DNA of 64,000 bases, taken from contig JAQFVV010012405.1 of assembly GCA_028023455.1 (NCBI GenBank), positions 12,325,423 through 12,389,422 of the forward strand, given 5' to 3'. A model generated the notes under the pieces. The model was not told the DNA's origin and made no database searches. It was given only the letters and a program-made list of their open reading frames with translations. Position 1 is the first letter of the stretch; the number at the start of each line of letters is the position of its first letter. The translations under genes and the position numbers were made by a program. Shown here in pieces: positions 16,301-27,725 of the stretch. Source of the DNA: Epiperipatus broadwayi. Taxonomy: Eukaryota; Onychophora; Udeonychophora; Euonychophora; Peripatidae.

Positions 16301-19060
16301 ATTAGGAATTGTTTTGTTTAGTTTGCCCGTCAAAATCAGGCGGGGTCCCCTTAGCCAAATCCGGCCTTTCCCTCCCGATGATTTAGATGGTGAAAAAGAC
16401 ACATTAGAAATGGCTTCAAAACATACAATAGGTAAAGCTTTAGGCACAATTAAAGTGGAATCCTGAACGTAACTCGTTAAAGATGATGTTGACTTCACGA
16501 AGAACTTGGCTTGAAAAAGCTTTTTACGAACTTGTTACTAGTCTATTATGAAGGACTAATCCAAATTCTATTCATAGATCTTCAGCCCTTGATAATTTCT
16601 GACTAAAATCAGTGTCAAAAACTTTAAGGTATTTATCTCTTGCCTAATGTCTCGTAGTGTCTAAAAAAAGAGAAAGAAAGCGTGTTGACTTGCAAACTTA
16701 ATAAACCTTGCCCCGTTCTATTGAAAAGTAGTTTACTGAAGTCTAAATTAAGGGTTCTTCATCTAAGGTTATAAAAGACTTGGTTTAATTTCGTTTATCA
16801 ATCTATTTGTAAACTTTTCATTGATAACAATAAGGCTAATATTTTTAATTTAATTTTTCAAATAAAATAAACTTTCGAAAGTTTTTTTTTATAACGTAAT
16901 TTAATTTTAACCTTTAGCGTAAATAAATAATAAATTTATTATGAATAATAAAAATAGTAAAAAGATATTCACTGTAATTAAATTTAATTACATATTCTAT
17001 AAATTTATACCTACAATAAAATAAATTTAATATAAAATAGCAAAATAGATTTTATGAAGTTACAAGAAACATAATTATAGCATTAAATGTATATATACTT
17101 GCGATTTACAGTTTTAATATCAAACAAAATATTGTTTAAAAATATATGAATTTTTACGTATAACTTATACATGTACGCATTCATACACTTACTAAATAAA
17201 TATGGGAATATATATATATACACACACATTGTCTGATATTCATAACGATAAAAAAAATTGTTGTTAAAATAAATATATATATATATTATTTAATTAATAA
17301 AAATTTACAATAGAAGTCGGCATATATCTAAATAATCATCATCAGCACCAGTCATTCGCAAATAAGTACGGCCCTTCAAGATTTTAAAAAAGAGCGAGAG
17401 TGAGAAAAAAAAGGCAAACTGAAAGAAAGAAAGATTAAGTTTTGCGACTAAAACATTCATAAATATCTTACACACATTATGTTAATCATTATACCTATTT
17501 ATTTGATATATTGCTAAGCTATTTTTTAACTTCCTCTAAACCTGTTTTTTTTTTTTTTTAAACTTTTTCTAAACTTTTTTTTCTTCTTAGAGACTTCAAT
17601 ATTGGTCTCTAACGTATTCTATCTTCCACTATGTACTTCTTTTCTAATGCAAGAAGTCAATGTTGCACCTATTTAGAGTGTTTTTTCCTGTTTGGTTGTT
17701 TGTTTGTTTGTTTATAATAATAACATAAATAGTCTTTCTTGAGAAATCCTATTCAAATTTAATATAAAATTTTATTTTAGAATTTATTTGCTTTTTATAT
17801 CCAATCTAATAAAGATATATGTCTCTATAATTGAAAATCCATTATCATCTCCTTTAACAAGGTAAAGAACATATTGATTACTATATTGATAACGCATTGC
17901 ATTTTCCTAATATGAGTGATTTTCATTATATTTTTATTACATTAATAAGAAGTGCATATCTTACTTCCACACAATTAATTGAGAAAAATAACAAACCTTA
18001 TGTATAATTAATTTAGTTACGTAATGCAATACTAAATGAAAATACTCTATTTTTAACTTGTTAATTCAACGTTGGAGCATATCTGTATTGGATTTTAACA
18101 TTCCAATCACATGTTAAGCTAATAATTACTTAATCTAAAATTTTCTGAAGATTTTTCTCTATGAACGCTGATACATATATAAGTTTTTTAATAGCAATTA
18201 CTAAATCAAATGTTTTTGAATGTTGCTTTCACAACATTAAAAAAGTAGTATAAATAAGCACACTTTAGATCCAGATGCAAAGATTAGGAAGTTATTGTTT
18301 AAACATTCTAGATCGAAGTTATACTGCATTTTAATAAGTCTTATAGTTCCAACTATCATTTCATAAAAAATGAAAAATCTGCAAAACTGAATGATTTCCC
18401 ATAAGAGTACTCTGAAGCATTAAATGCTATTTTAGTCCTGAATCAAAATTGAATTTTAGTCAGACTGACAGTAAGAAAATGTACAAATCACAAAGGTGTA
18501 TATTGTTTTATAAAGTGCTTTTAGAATAACTATTGACTGAGATTGTCAAGTGGTAAAGAGAATGAAACCTACAGGAAGATTCATCTTTTTTTATAAAGAT
18601 GCAATTAAAAAAATAATGAAGCTAATATAGATTCTTATTCATCAACATTTTTTACTTGAAGACTTCAGATTTGTTATATCTGGAATGAAATCAATACAAC
18701 AAAATAAGCCATTGGTGAACAGTATGATAATTTTAAACTCCAATAAGCTTGTTTGATTCTTCAAATAATTGAAAACAGTATGTAAACCAATCTTTAATTG
18801 GATCAATTTTTGATACTCTTCTGACAAAGAACTATACTTGCTTATAATGCTTCATGATTCTGTAATTATCCACATAATCGTAATGTTCATAAATGACTGG
18901 AAGCAATCCATTTAAAAAATTAATTAAAGCACTTTGAGATAGTGGATACCAATGATATTCAGTAGTAATTATTGCACTTTTGTGTATTATTTTAAATTTT
19001 AAACATTATAATAAGAGCCACTTTACCTAGAAGTTGCATAACTTCATGGATCTACATATT
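16301..19060. other. non-coding stretch with no recognised feature
   Basis: The part up to about 16560 is G+C-richer and could be 5' transcribed sequence of hbn or of an opposite-strand transcript. ORFs on both strands there (16251-16466, 16262-16498) begin at non-ATG codons and resemble no protein I know. Beyond 16.6 kb I see only AT-rich DNA with homopolymers and short TG/TA runs. Confidence 0.5.
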
Positions 19061-19197
19061 AACTACTTCTTAAATTGTCAAGCATTGGTGGTCGAGAGGT
19101 CAGCGACAGCAGCTTTGCAGGCGGTTGTCCCGGGTTGGCGGGTTCGCTTCCCAGCTGATGCTATGACACATGAGAAAAAAAAACTACTTCTTAAATT
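19061..19197 (+). mobile_element. tRNA-derived SINE with target-site duplication
   Basis: A ~100 bp body (about 19082-19181) has an A-box-like TGGTCGAGAGG near its start and a B-box-like GGTTCGCTTCC about 55 bases later, as in class II (Leu/Ser-type) tRNA genes, and ends in a short poly(A). It is flanked by a perfect 16 bp direct repeat, AACTACTTCTTAAATT, at 19061-19076 and 19182-19197. That is the mark of LINE-machinery retrotransposition. Related copies occur at 20.5, 25.4, 36.6 and 48.0 kb. It is not a functional tRNA: the acceptor ends pair imperfectly. Confidence 0.88.
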
Positions 19198-20089
19198 ACC
19201 AAGAACGACATTTAATTTCATCAATTAAATACCTCAAATGAACTTTTAATAAATTGTAATAATGGATATATTATCAACCACAATTATTTTAGTTTTTAAA
19301 GTGACAGCATTTTTTGAAAGTTGCAAAAATAGTCACTTGCTTGAACTATCTTTATGATTATATAGAATAGAATCAACCATTTACTTATTTAATAAGATTA
19401 TGATATATATTTATAAGTTCATTTGTTATTTGAAAACTTCATAAAATAATTTTAAGCAATCACATCTGAAAATAAATGTATCTCACGTTTGCAGTTTTAA
19501 TTTAATTTTCCTATTTAATGTTACGATGTCTTTTAATTCTTACTACAGAAATAAACAACACATTAATTTTATTAGTCTTTCAAGCAAAAACTATCAAAAT
19601 AAACCGAATGACCATAATCTCTGTCACAGATCCAATCAGAATTTTTTTAAATGAAATCAACATCAAATTTGTACTCAACATAAATTTATTAAAAAAATAT
19701 CAGACATAGTAATGATTACAAATTTGCATTGCATATATTAGTATTACTTCAACTACTAATATTAAGACCCCTACTCCTCCTACTACTACTATTATTATTA
19801 TTACAATTAATAATCGTTTACATAACACAGGCACATTTAATTTATTTTACATTAAAGTTTGACCTCTAACACATTAAAATCCTTACCTTTGTTTAGGTTG
19901 TTTAACACTTATAATCAAGATTTTATTAATAAAAATGTTTCTTATTATATTTTTTTTAAAAATTGCTACTTATCTTTTAAAAGGAAATGTGGCATATAGA
20001 CATATTTATAATTTGATAATTTATACTTGTTACTTATATTATTAAAACAGGCAAAACTCACTATATATATATTGCCACACACAGCAAGC

Positions 20090-20280
20090 TAGATTAATCA
20101 ATGGATGTCAGAAGGCTTGTGCATAAAATCCCCATCTAGTGCCTACTCATCCAATATCCCCAGACTAGTTTCTGGCTTATGGCCTTCGTCAGTGAGGATC
20201 CTTGGATCTGGGAGCACTGCATCTAGATCTTAGGATCTAATGAACCCTCCAGCAACCACCTTTTTTCTCCATTTAACTAC
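20090..20280 (-). repeat. hammerhead-bearing short repeat, family 2, minus-strand copy
   Basis: This segment shares the ribozyme core and surroundings with repeats at 27490-27725 and 35290-35550 but is more diverged outside the core. Read on the minus strand it contains CTGACGA, a GGC/GCC hairpin, GAAAC and TAGTC in order. Confidence 0.65.
20149..20207 (-). ncRNA. type I hammerhead ribozyme motif
   Basis: Minus-strand order: upper stem I ATCCAA (20207-20202), lower stem I CCTCA (20197-20193), core CUGACGA (20192-20186), stem II GGC-loop-GCC, core GAAA (20072+ counting gives 20172-20169), palindromic ACUAGU as a minimal stem III, cleavage triplet GUC ending at 20163, then lower stem I UGGGG and upper stem I UUGGAU (20154-20149). 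All conserved positions are present and both halves of stem I pair. Stem II may have an A-A mismatch at its base. A 1-2 bp stem III built on a palindrome is typical of Penelope/retrozyme hammerheads, which are thought to act as dimers. Confidence 0.75.
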
Positions 20281-20405
20281 AAAACTATAAGTCTTAAACT
20301 GAAAACACCTTAATGTTTTCAATCCAAGCCTATTAGATTATGTAATCATATGGGTCTGAACCCAGTTCAGTACCCATACATTTTGGTGTCTTTGGTTCTT
20401 TAATA

Positions 20406-20476
20406 ACCATAGTATATTAATTATGCCGCAATTCTTTAATAACCATAATATATTAATTATGCCGCAATTCTGTAAT
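20406..20476 (+). repeat. 36 bp tandem duplication
   Basis: Two near-identical units beginning TTCTTTAATAACCATA and ending TTATGCCGCAA follow each other directly. Confidence 0.85.
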
Positions 20477-20518
20477 TGGTCTAATGCGGTAGTTTTGGAA
20501 GATAATAAGGTCCTTTTT

Positions 20519-20594
20519 TTTTTTTTTCATGTGTCAAAGCATCGGCAGGGAAGGGAACCCGTAGAACTAACCACTCGGCCACCAACGCTTGACT
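20519..20594 (-). mobile_element. tRNA-derived SINE, truncated minus-strand copy
   Basis: On the plus strand it starts as poly(T) followed by CATGTGTCAAAGCATCGGC, and ends ACCACTCGGCCACCAACGC. This is the reverse of the 19.1 kb SINE. The middle between the A and B boxes is shortened. Confidence 0.8.
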
Positions 20595-20867
20595 AAATAA
20601 AGTAAATTGAATTGAATTATTATTACAATTACAATTTAATATACAATGGCCAATTTTTTTGCATTTACACATTTGTCAACATTTATTTTATATATATTGT
20701 TTGATTTAGTTTAAATAATTAAATTATTCTCTATTGATAACAGAATAGTTAGTCACCCATATCTAAGCATGATAGAATGTGATTTTTGACATTATAAAAA
20801 TAATCATGAAAGAAATTTTAGTTAAATTTCTTGTAATTATAAAATTATTAAACGCACATTGATTACA

Positions 20868-21011
20868 TAAGTAATATTTACCGAGGCTGTAACCTCGAGA
20901 ATATGCGTGTAAAATGCGATAGTAGAGACCTCTTGTGGTCAAACAGAGAGGTCCCTACTATCGCATTTTATACGCATATTCTCGAGGTTACGCCTCGGTA
21001 AATATTACTTA
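20868..21011. mobile_element. 144 bp near-perfect palindromic MITE
   Basis: Arms of about 66 bp (20868-20933 and 20947-21011) are reverse complements with only two substitutions and one single-base gap around a 13-base loop. The ends read TAAGTAATATTTACCGAGG and its complement, with TA at each extreme. That is compatible with a TA-target DNA transposon (Tc1/mariner-like or similar). It is much richer in G+C than its surroundings and has no ORF. The near identity of the arms suggests a recent insertion. Confidence 0.85.
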
Positions 21012-21323
21012 GATTTCTTGTGGAAAAGAAACCAAAAAGAAAAACAAATTAATTAACGTTTAAAGAATGACCAGTAAATTATTTCTTTAAAAAAAATGAC
21101 AGGATAACATTCAAAATTTATCTGAAATAAACAAAAGGACATCCTCATTAAAACTTTTTACAAACATTTATTTAAATTTTCTATCTTAAAAGAAAATTCA
21201 GATATCCAGACAGTAAGATAATGTGGTTATGTAATAATACATTATTACAGTTGGTATTACTCTTTTTTATATCTGAAGATATTATAACTTTACATTTCAT
21301 ACTTGCAACTGTGTATGTTATTA

Positions 21324-21362
21324 GAGGGGATTTGAACCCAGACTTTCAAGCCCCTGTGTATG
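21324..21362 (-). repeat. fragment of hammerhead family 1 repeat (tRNA-like B-box end)
   Basis: GGGATTTGAACCCAGACTTT followed by CAAGC matches the ends of the repeats at 23.3, 35.8, 36.3 and 45.5 kb. On the minus strand GGTTCAAATCC is a good RNA polymerase III B box. The rest of the unit is missing. Confidence 0.55.
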
Positions 21363-23280
21363 TTAATATCTTTGTCCAATGCAGGTAGAATGATTAGGAA
21401 ATACAATATTCTGACCAAGTGATCAGATTTATTTATACTGGTCGTAAATTTCTCATTAGTTGCCTTACTCTATAACATAGTATGTGAGCATTTTATTTTT
21501 ATAAAGTTTGATGTTAAGTTTATTTATAAAAACTTTTTGCTTAAAAACTATTTTCAATAAAGTGACAACCTAGAAAAAAGAGTGATACAGTTTTGTAATA
21601 TTATTTTTAAAAATAGGAAATTAATATTGATATTAAAATATATATTTAAAATAATATTAATATTTAAAATATAGTAAATTACAAGACATTATTACTTGTT
21701 GAGTAAGTGTTACTTCTATAGGGCAACTGTGAAGATTAGTTTTCTTCTACAATATTATTATCTATAAAATCATATTATTAATTATTACATCAATTATATT
21801 ATTAATTAGATTATTATTTATATTATTAATTATTACCTCAATTATATTAAAAAATTTCAAATTAAAATATCTTAATCTTAAAGATATAATAATTTTTTCA
21901 TTGCTATATGTTGAAAAAGTCAAACCAATATCTTTAGTATTTACAATCTGAAACAATCACATTTATTCATCTTTTATGAAAGAAAATAAATTTGCATATA
22001 ATGTGGCAAATTAATTTCTATGTTTATGTCATTAATCATTTAAAAATATTGATTTGGAAGACCTTCACAGATCTTCTTTGATATTTTTTTTGTGTGTGCT
22101 TTTTTCTTTTGTCCTACTTTTCAATAATAAGAAAAGCTTATTTCTCATTAAATCTTTATATTTTAGATAAATTTTGTTAATTAGTATATGCAAATAATGT
22201 AAACAATCTCCAAAATAAATATCAATTTTGCAAATAAATTTTAAAATCGCAACAATGTTATCTTTATAAAAAAAATTTTTTTTAGCTTTCTTAAAAATGT
22301 ATGTAATAAGAACATCTTTTTTAATATATATATATATATTATTAAAATCAAATGTCCTAGTAATAAAAATAATCATAAAAATATCAAAAATCTATTTTCC
22401 ATTTTTAAAAAAAGTATTTCATAAATACATTCCATGTCTGATGTCATTTAATGGGCTAATTGTTTTTATAAAAATCAAATATATTTCAACAAAAAATAAA
22501 TATAAGCATCATATTTTTTTTTTAAAAATAAATATTTAATAATTTTACAAAAACATAAAAGTAAATCTAAAAAATCATATTAAAATATCCTTATTTACTT
22601 TACATGATCACCATTTCTTATGCTTGATTACAACTGTTATTAAAACAGGCATAGTTATTTACTATGAGTATCAATATAAAAAATAAATTATGTTATGCAA
22701 GTCAAAAATTGTAGTTTCTCTAGAGAAAATTGTTATATTTTTCTTAATTATTGATTGCTAATGACATGTGGACACAATAATTACAACTAAAATCTTAGTT
22801 TGTTAATGGTTTTTCAACCATGAAACCTTATAAAAGATTAAAACTTACTTAAAAGTTAGTGATGTAAGTTGATTCTGGCTATGAAATCTTTGCATTGTAG
22901 TTTGCAATATCTTCAGCAATTTATTGTTATTCTAAACATAAGATTAATAATGATCTCTTTTGTGTTAAACTTTGAATTTTTGGTTTACTATTCATTTTCA
23001 TCATATCTATTTTACCAAGACACAAACCACAGAGCAGTTACATAAACTTTTCCCCCCAAATAATCATGAATAATCAAATCCATATCTAAATAAGTAATAA
23101 ATAAAATATGCTAAACAAATAAAATGGTTTGATTTTTTTCATCATATTGTGATCTGTTAGTTAGAAGAGCTGTGAAGATTTGATATCACTTCAATTTATT
23201 TCATATAATTACAGTTCTACTTTTGTTTATAACCTAATTTATTTTTATAACTGTGGCCTACATTTTACATGCATATATTT
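21363..23280. other. AT-rich non-coding stretch
   Basis: Short ORFs (21762-21956, 22065-22376, 22297-22539) are Lys/Ile/Asn-rich chance reading frames on both strands. No repeat or gene recognised. Confidence 0.5.
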
Positions 23281-23284
23281 AATA

Positions 23285-23600
23285 TAGGGTATATGAGCAC
23301 AGACTTTCACATGACCCACCACTCTCCACTCTATCTAATAACACTGATACACTCAAGCACATATATGCTGAAAAGATAAATAATCACCAATATACGTATT
23401 TCACGCTAAACCAGCAATCATCAGTTGGTCCAGATTATCATCTCCCACACATATATACTATAAGTGCTCAGAAATATATTAAGATAGACAATCTTCATAC
23501 TTTAATGGACTGGCTCCAATCTACTACACACTCCAACTCTTCAACCATCCATCCAATTGAAAATCTGATGATGGAATGCTCAAAGGCCACCCTGAGGCCG
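23285..23600 (-). repeat. hammerhead-bearing short repeat, family 1
   Basis: Homologous to the left arm of the foldback at 35821-36372. Shared blocks include CACTCCAACTCTTCA, GAAAATCTGAT, GGAATGCTCAAAGGCC, ATCATCAGTTGGTCCAGATT and AAGTGCTCAG. Read on the minus strand it carries the ribozyme motif described separately. The tRNA-like end is partly eroded here. Confidence 0.75.
23380..23438 (-). ncRNA. type I hammerhead ribozyme motif
   Basis: Minus-strand order: upper stem I AUAAUC (23438-23433), lower stem I CCAA, core CUGAUGA (23424-23418), a 15-base stem II hairpin (23417-23403, about 5 pairs closed by GUU), core GAAA (23402-23399), palindromic UACGUA as stem III, UA cleavage dinucleotide ending at 23391, lower stem I UUGG and upper stem I GAUUAU (23385-23380). 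Both stem I segments pair perfectly. Every hammerhead core base that I can place is present. Confidence 0.8.
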
Positions 23601-25369
23601 AGATTCTTGTCACACCCATGTTGACCCAAGGTCAATCTGAACCCCACATGTACAGGACATAATCCATTTAGTAATTCAACTATAAATAATTTTCTTCATT
23701 TCTAAGCTAATGTAATACATGACTATTAATGAAAACATCCTCAGAAAAGGTAGTTTTTTAAAAAGTATTCTGCTTTATGACTGCCTAGCATGTTTCTGAT
23801 ATAAGCCATGAATATGATATGCATGTTATTTCTAAAGCATGCTAGGCATTAATAAAGCTAAATATTTTTAAAGCTTTCCTGTGTATGTTTTCATTAACAG
23901 TTGTGTATGCTTACATTTAGTAAAATATAAAAAAAAACTCTTAGTGGAAAAAAGTCTAAACATCACTTGAGGGTTTACTATCATATTATAATCAATAAGA
24001 AAAATAGCTTATTGATGTAAAATTATTATATAATTTACACACATATATACTTAGTAAATTATTACTTAATATATATATATCAAAAATTATTATCCCATGT
24101 CATTAATAATACAAAAAATAACTTTCTTGTAAACAAAAGTCGTTCTTGCTTAGCAAAATATATTTCCACAAACTCAAATAGTTTTTAAACAAATAGAAAA
24201 GATTTTTAAAATAAAAATGATTAAGATTGGTGGACATAATGCAAGAATTTCTAAAAATATTTTAAAATTACTTTTAACCATTTGATAATCTTTTGTTTTA
24301 TACCTTTGTATATATATAACTTTGCAACCTTAAAATTGCATAAAACATAAAAATAAATATCCAATTCCATCTCAGCCGAGACAAAGAATTTAAATTAGAA
24401 TTAGGGTATATATGTAGCTATATTTGAATCTACTATACCCAATTATTTATCAGGTGTATTTTTTCTGAATCCTTTTGCATTTTTATTAATTGTTTTCTCG
24501 CAACAAAATATCTAATTACAAAAATTCTTAAAGCAATTTTAAAAACGGATGAAGCACTTAAATTTTTTTTATAGTTTTAAAAAGAAATCAAAATAATATA
24601 TAATAAATTAAAAATTATCAAATAGACGGCAGAAAACTTATTAAAATTCTTACCCTTATTTAAAAAGAAACGAAAAAAAATGACAACAACAATAAATATA
24701 TAGAATGCTTTGTTAAAACTTTTAATAAAAAGTTAATTTCGGGCAATAAAGAAATCGTTTTTGATTTATCAAACATATATATTTAACTTACGAAATCAAT
24801 TATTTATAGAGGGAGTGGATAACAACGAAAAATATGAAATTACTCATGTCAATTTTTTGTGAGGCTGGGTCAGAAAAATTAGACTGTATAATCTTGGGAG
24901 CGGTAATCTTGAAGGATAATTTATAAAAAGAAAACAAAGGTAAATATTTTCATGCATCTTTAGAAACGAGAGCGTGTTTACATTTAAATTAAATATGAAC
25001 TAGAATTGTAAAAGCTCATCGATATTATTATATATTATCAATAAATAAAAAAATCCAACATTATAGGTTAAAATTTTTAAATGTCTTTCTATTCATTTAC
25101 CAATCTTCTTATCAGTCCACACACACATCGATGTAGATGTCCATCAATTTATTTACATATAAACCCATGAATCTACATAGACACTTACCTAAATATCTAT
25201 CTACCTAGTCATCCTTCAGCTTTTATTTATATCTACCTAACTATACACGAAAAACTTTCATTTCACTACTATTCTTAAATCATATGAATAAAAACATCTA
25301 AAATACATAAATGTACTTATCTACATGCTAGATATCAAAGATAGGAGTAAGAAAGTTTGCAATTTATGA

Positions 25370-25472
25370 GTTGTTGGTCGAGTGGTCAGCACAGCATCCT
25401 TACAAGCAGTTGTTCCGGGTTTGCGGGTTCGCTTCCCGGCCGAAACTTTTACACATGAAAAAAAAAAAAAAC
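25370..25472 (+). mobile_element. tRNA-derived SINE copy
   Basis: Contains TTGGTCGAGTGGTCAGCAC (A-box side), GGGTTCGCTTCCCGGCC (B-box side), ACACATGA and a 14-base poly(A). No clear target-site duplication was found by eye. Confidence 0.82.
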
Positions 25473-25789
25473 TCGCACTCGACTCATTAACTTATATAAT
25501 AAATGATAAAATAAAAGTAGTTCTCTACAGAGTTGTATATGTTGAAAAAATATTTCCATGAATAATAAAGAATATGAATGAGGAGATAATACATATGTAA
25601 ATAGATATAACCTTTAACTTTGATATTTCCAAGAAATTGCTAATTACTATAAACTGACAATTCCTAAGACTAAACATGATTTCTTATTACCATTTTTACT
25701 CCATTTACTTCAACAAAAAACTCCAACAAATGAGCTATTATATGTTAATGAGAAAACTTGTTTAACAGATATTGTCAGTTAGTATCCTG

Positions 25790-26530
25790 ATTCCCTGAAA
25801 ATAAGACCCAATTAGAAAATAAGCCCTTAGCATGATTTTTCAGGATGTTGATAATATAAAACCTACCCCAAGTAAAAGTTCTAGTTAAAACCGTTAGCTC
25901 ATTGAAATACACAATGGATGCCTGAATATAAATAGATATAATTATAGATTTTTGTACTTGAATAAATGTTACTGAGAATTATTTTGCAGGTAAATCCATA
26001 ACTAACCATTTTAATAAATTTGCAAATAAAATTTTACATTTCACTTATCAATACCCATTCATTCAGTCTAATGTAAGAATTTCTCTTTCATCTGACCCCC
26101 AACTGTATACATTGTAAATAAATCAACAGTGATATCTGAAAAGGCTGAAACTTATTATTAACAGCATCTTAGTTCACAAATTAAAGAAGCCAGCTTAACG
26201 TTTCATATATTATTTTAAATAGAATCTTACAAATTTACTAGAACGTGTATGACTTTTAATACTCTTATATTGAATAACAATGTTCTGTGATAAGATTGTA
26301 ATCCTAACTTATATATTCAAGCTTTAGCAAAAATTATTTATATGCTGTTGAAATTACTAATATTGAATAAATGTAGATATTTGTATTAGAATAAACATAT
26401 ATTTTTATAGTTGAATAAATGTATTTTTGAACTTAAAAAATAAGACATCCCCTGAAAATAAGTCCTAATCCATCTCTTGTAGAAAAAATTAATATAAAAC
26501 TCGATCTTGTTTTTAAAGAAACATGGTAGT
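25790..26530. repeat. candidate non-autonomous DNA transposon with AAATAAG-type subterminal motifs
   Basis: CCTGAAAATAAGACCCAAT and AGAAAATAAGCCCTTAGCAT occur near 25795, and AAATAAGACATCCCCTGAAA plus AATAAGTCCTAATCC near 26440. Similar AAATAAG(A/C)CC runs are familiar from a widespread animal repeat, from memory only. The two clusters could be the ends of one ~740 bp element or two fragments. Confidence 0.4.
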
Positions 26531-27489
26531 AATTGGTAATTACTTGGACTCATTAAAGATTAAAGTTTATTTCTATTTATATTTATATTATCTCTTCATT
26601 GTTATTCTTTATTATAATATCTCTCTACTCTTTTGTCATCTATGGTAAGCTGGTGAAATCAGCAGTTACAAAATAAATTGCATTTCAGTTCTTATCTCCA
26701 GATTGATTTCTGGTTAAAGATGATTGTTATATCCATAACTGCATTTCTTCTGTCTTTGAGTCCTCAGGGTTGCTGATAAAAGCAAAAGTCAGACACTTAT
26801 CTGTGTATAGAGATTTTACTGTGTAACCATCTGATAATCATTGATTATTTAATCATATTATACATTTCATTAGAGTTGAGACCTTTTTTATACAAAAAAA
26901 GAATCACTATGAGTTTGCAATTTCCCCGCAAAGATATAAAAAGAGATCATGAATGAAATGGGTAGATGAAATAAACAATTTTGTTGGAATGATTTGGAGA
27001 AGAGAAGCTAGGAAATGGAGAAACTGGGTTAAACATTTGTGAGTTATTTATCCTGCAGTACATTAATGATGTTTGAAAATGATGGTGATTATAATGGTAA
27101 CTTAGCAAACCATTTACCTTCAGACAAATGTTGACACAGAACATGATGATAAATGATATTAATAATTTTTATTAGTCATTTAGACTAGAGATTATCCAAT
27201 AATGAATAATATTTCTGTAGTGTAAAATGATAAATTAATGTCTAATCATTTTTATGGTATCACAATTTAGAAAAAATATGCATAGGCTTCGAATTGTGTA
27301 GAGAATTTTATGAAAAATGTGGAATTGTTAAAAATCAAGTTAATTTGTTTGTTATTAATTCTGGACTGTTTACAAAATATAAAAGAAAAACCATTGCAAC
27401 TATGTGCTAATCCATTGATTCTCAAAACATTTATCAGCACAAAAACAGTAATAATGAATCATGTAACATCAAGTTAGCATGTGTACCAT

Positions 27490-27725
27490 ATGCCTATTTG
27501 AGTTAGATAGCTGGATTGGAAGACATATGGATGTCTGACAACTTCAGATTTTCTACTCAATAGTTATACATTAGATAAAGTTCTGGGTTTGTTCTAGTAT
27601 TTTTAATCTAATGCTGAATATACTGTCACCTCACTGATGATGCCAGTAGCAGAAACCGGTCTGGGGTTGAGGATATTCTCAAAGCTCGTTAAGAGCTTGT
27701 TTTGCGACCTCTATATATAAAATTT
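27490..27725 (+). repeat. hammerhead-bearing short repeat, family 2, copy at 27.5 kb
   Basis: Aligns along its length with 35290-35550. Shared blocks: AGCTGGATTGGAAGACATAT, TTCAGATTTTCTACT, ACATTAGATAAA, TTTTTAATCTAATGCT, GATGCCAGTAGCAGAAACC, TCTGGGGTTG and GTTAAGAGCTT. It ends near a CTCTATATATA run. No ORF. An AAGCTC/GAGCTT hairpin follows the ribozyme. Confidence 0.82.
27616..27678 (+). ncRNA. type I hammerhead ribozyme motif
   Basis: Order: upper stem I GAAUAU (27616-27621), lower stem I CCUCA (27629-27633), core CUGAUGA (27634-27640), stem II UGC-CAGUA-GCA (27641-27651), core GAAA (27652-27655), palindromic ACCGGU as minimal stem III, cleavage triplet GUC ending at 27661, lower stem I UGGGG (27662-27666) and upper stem I AUAUUC (27673-27678). 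Both halves of stem I pair (one G-U), with unpaired loops between them where the stem I/stem II tertiary contact would sit. This is the clearest copy. Confidence 0.85.

Noticed and set aside
16251-16498. Overlapping ORFs on both strands upstream of hbn
   Set aside because: Both begin at non-ATG codons and show no known motif. The region's higher G+C content alone explains the longer open frames.
19082-19181. Functional tRNA gene
   Set aside because: A- and B-box-like motifs are present, but the acceptor ends do not pair well, the anticodon arm is unclear, and poly(A) with a target duplication shows a SINE insertion.
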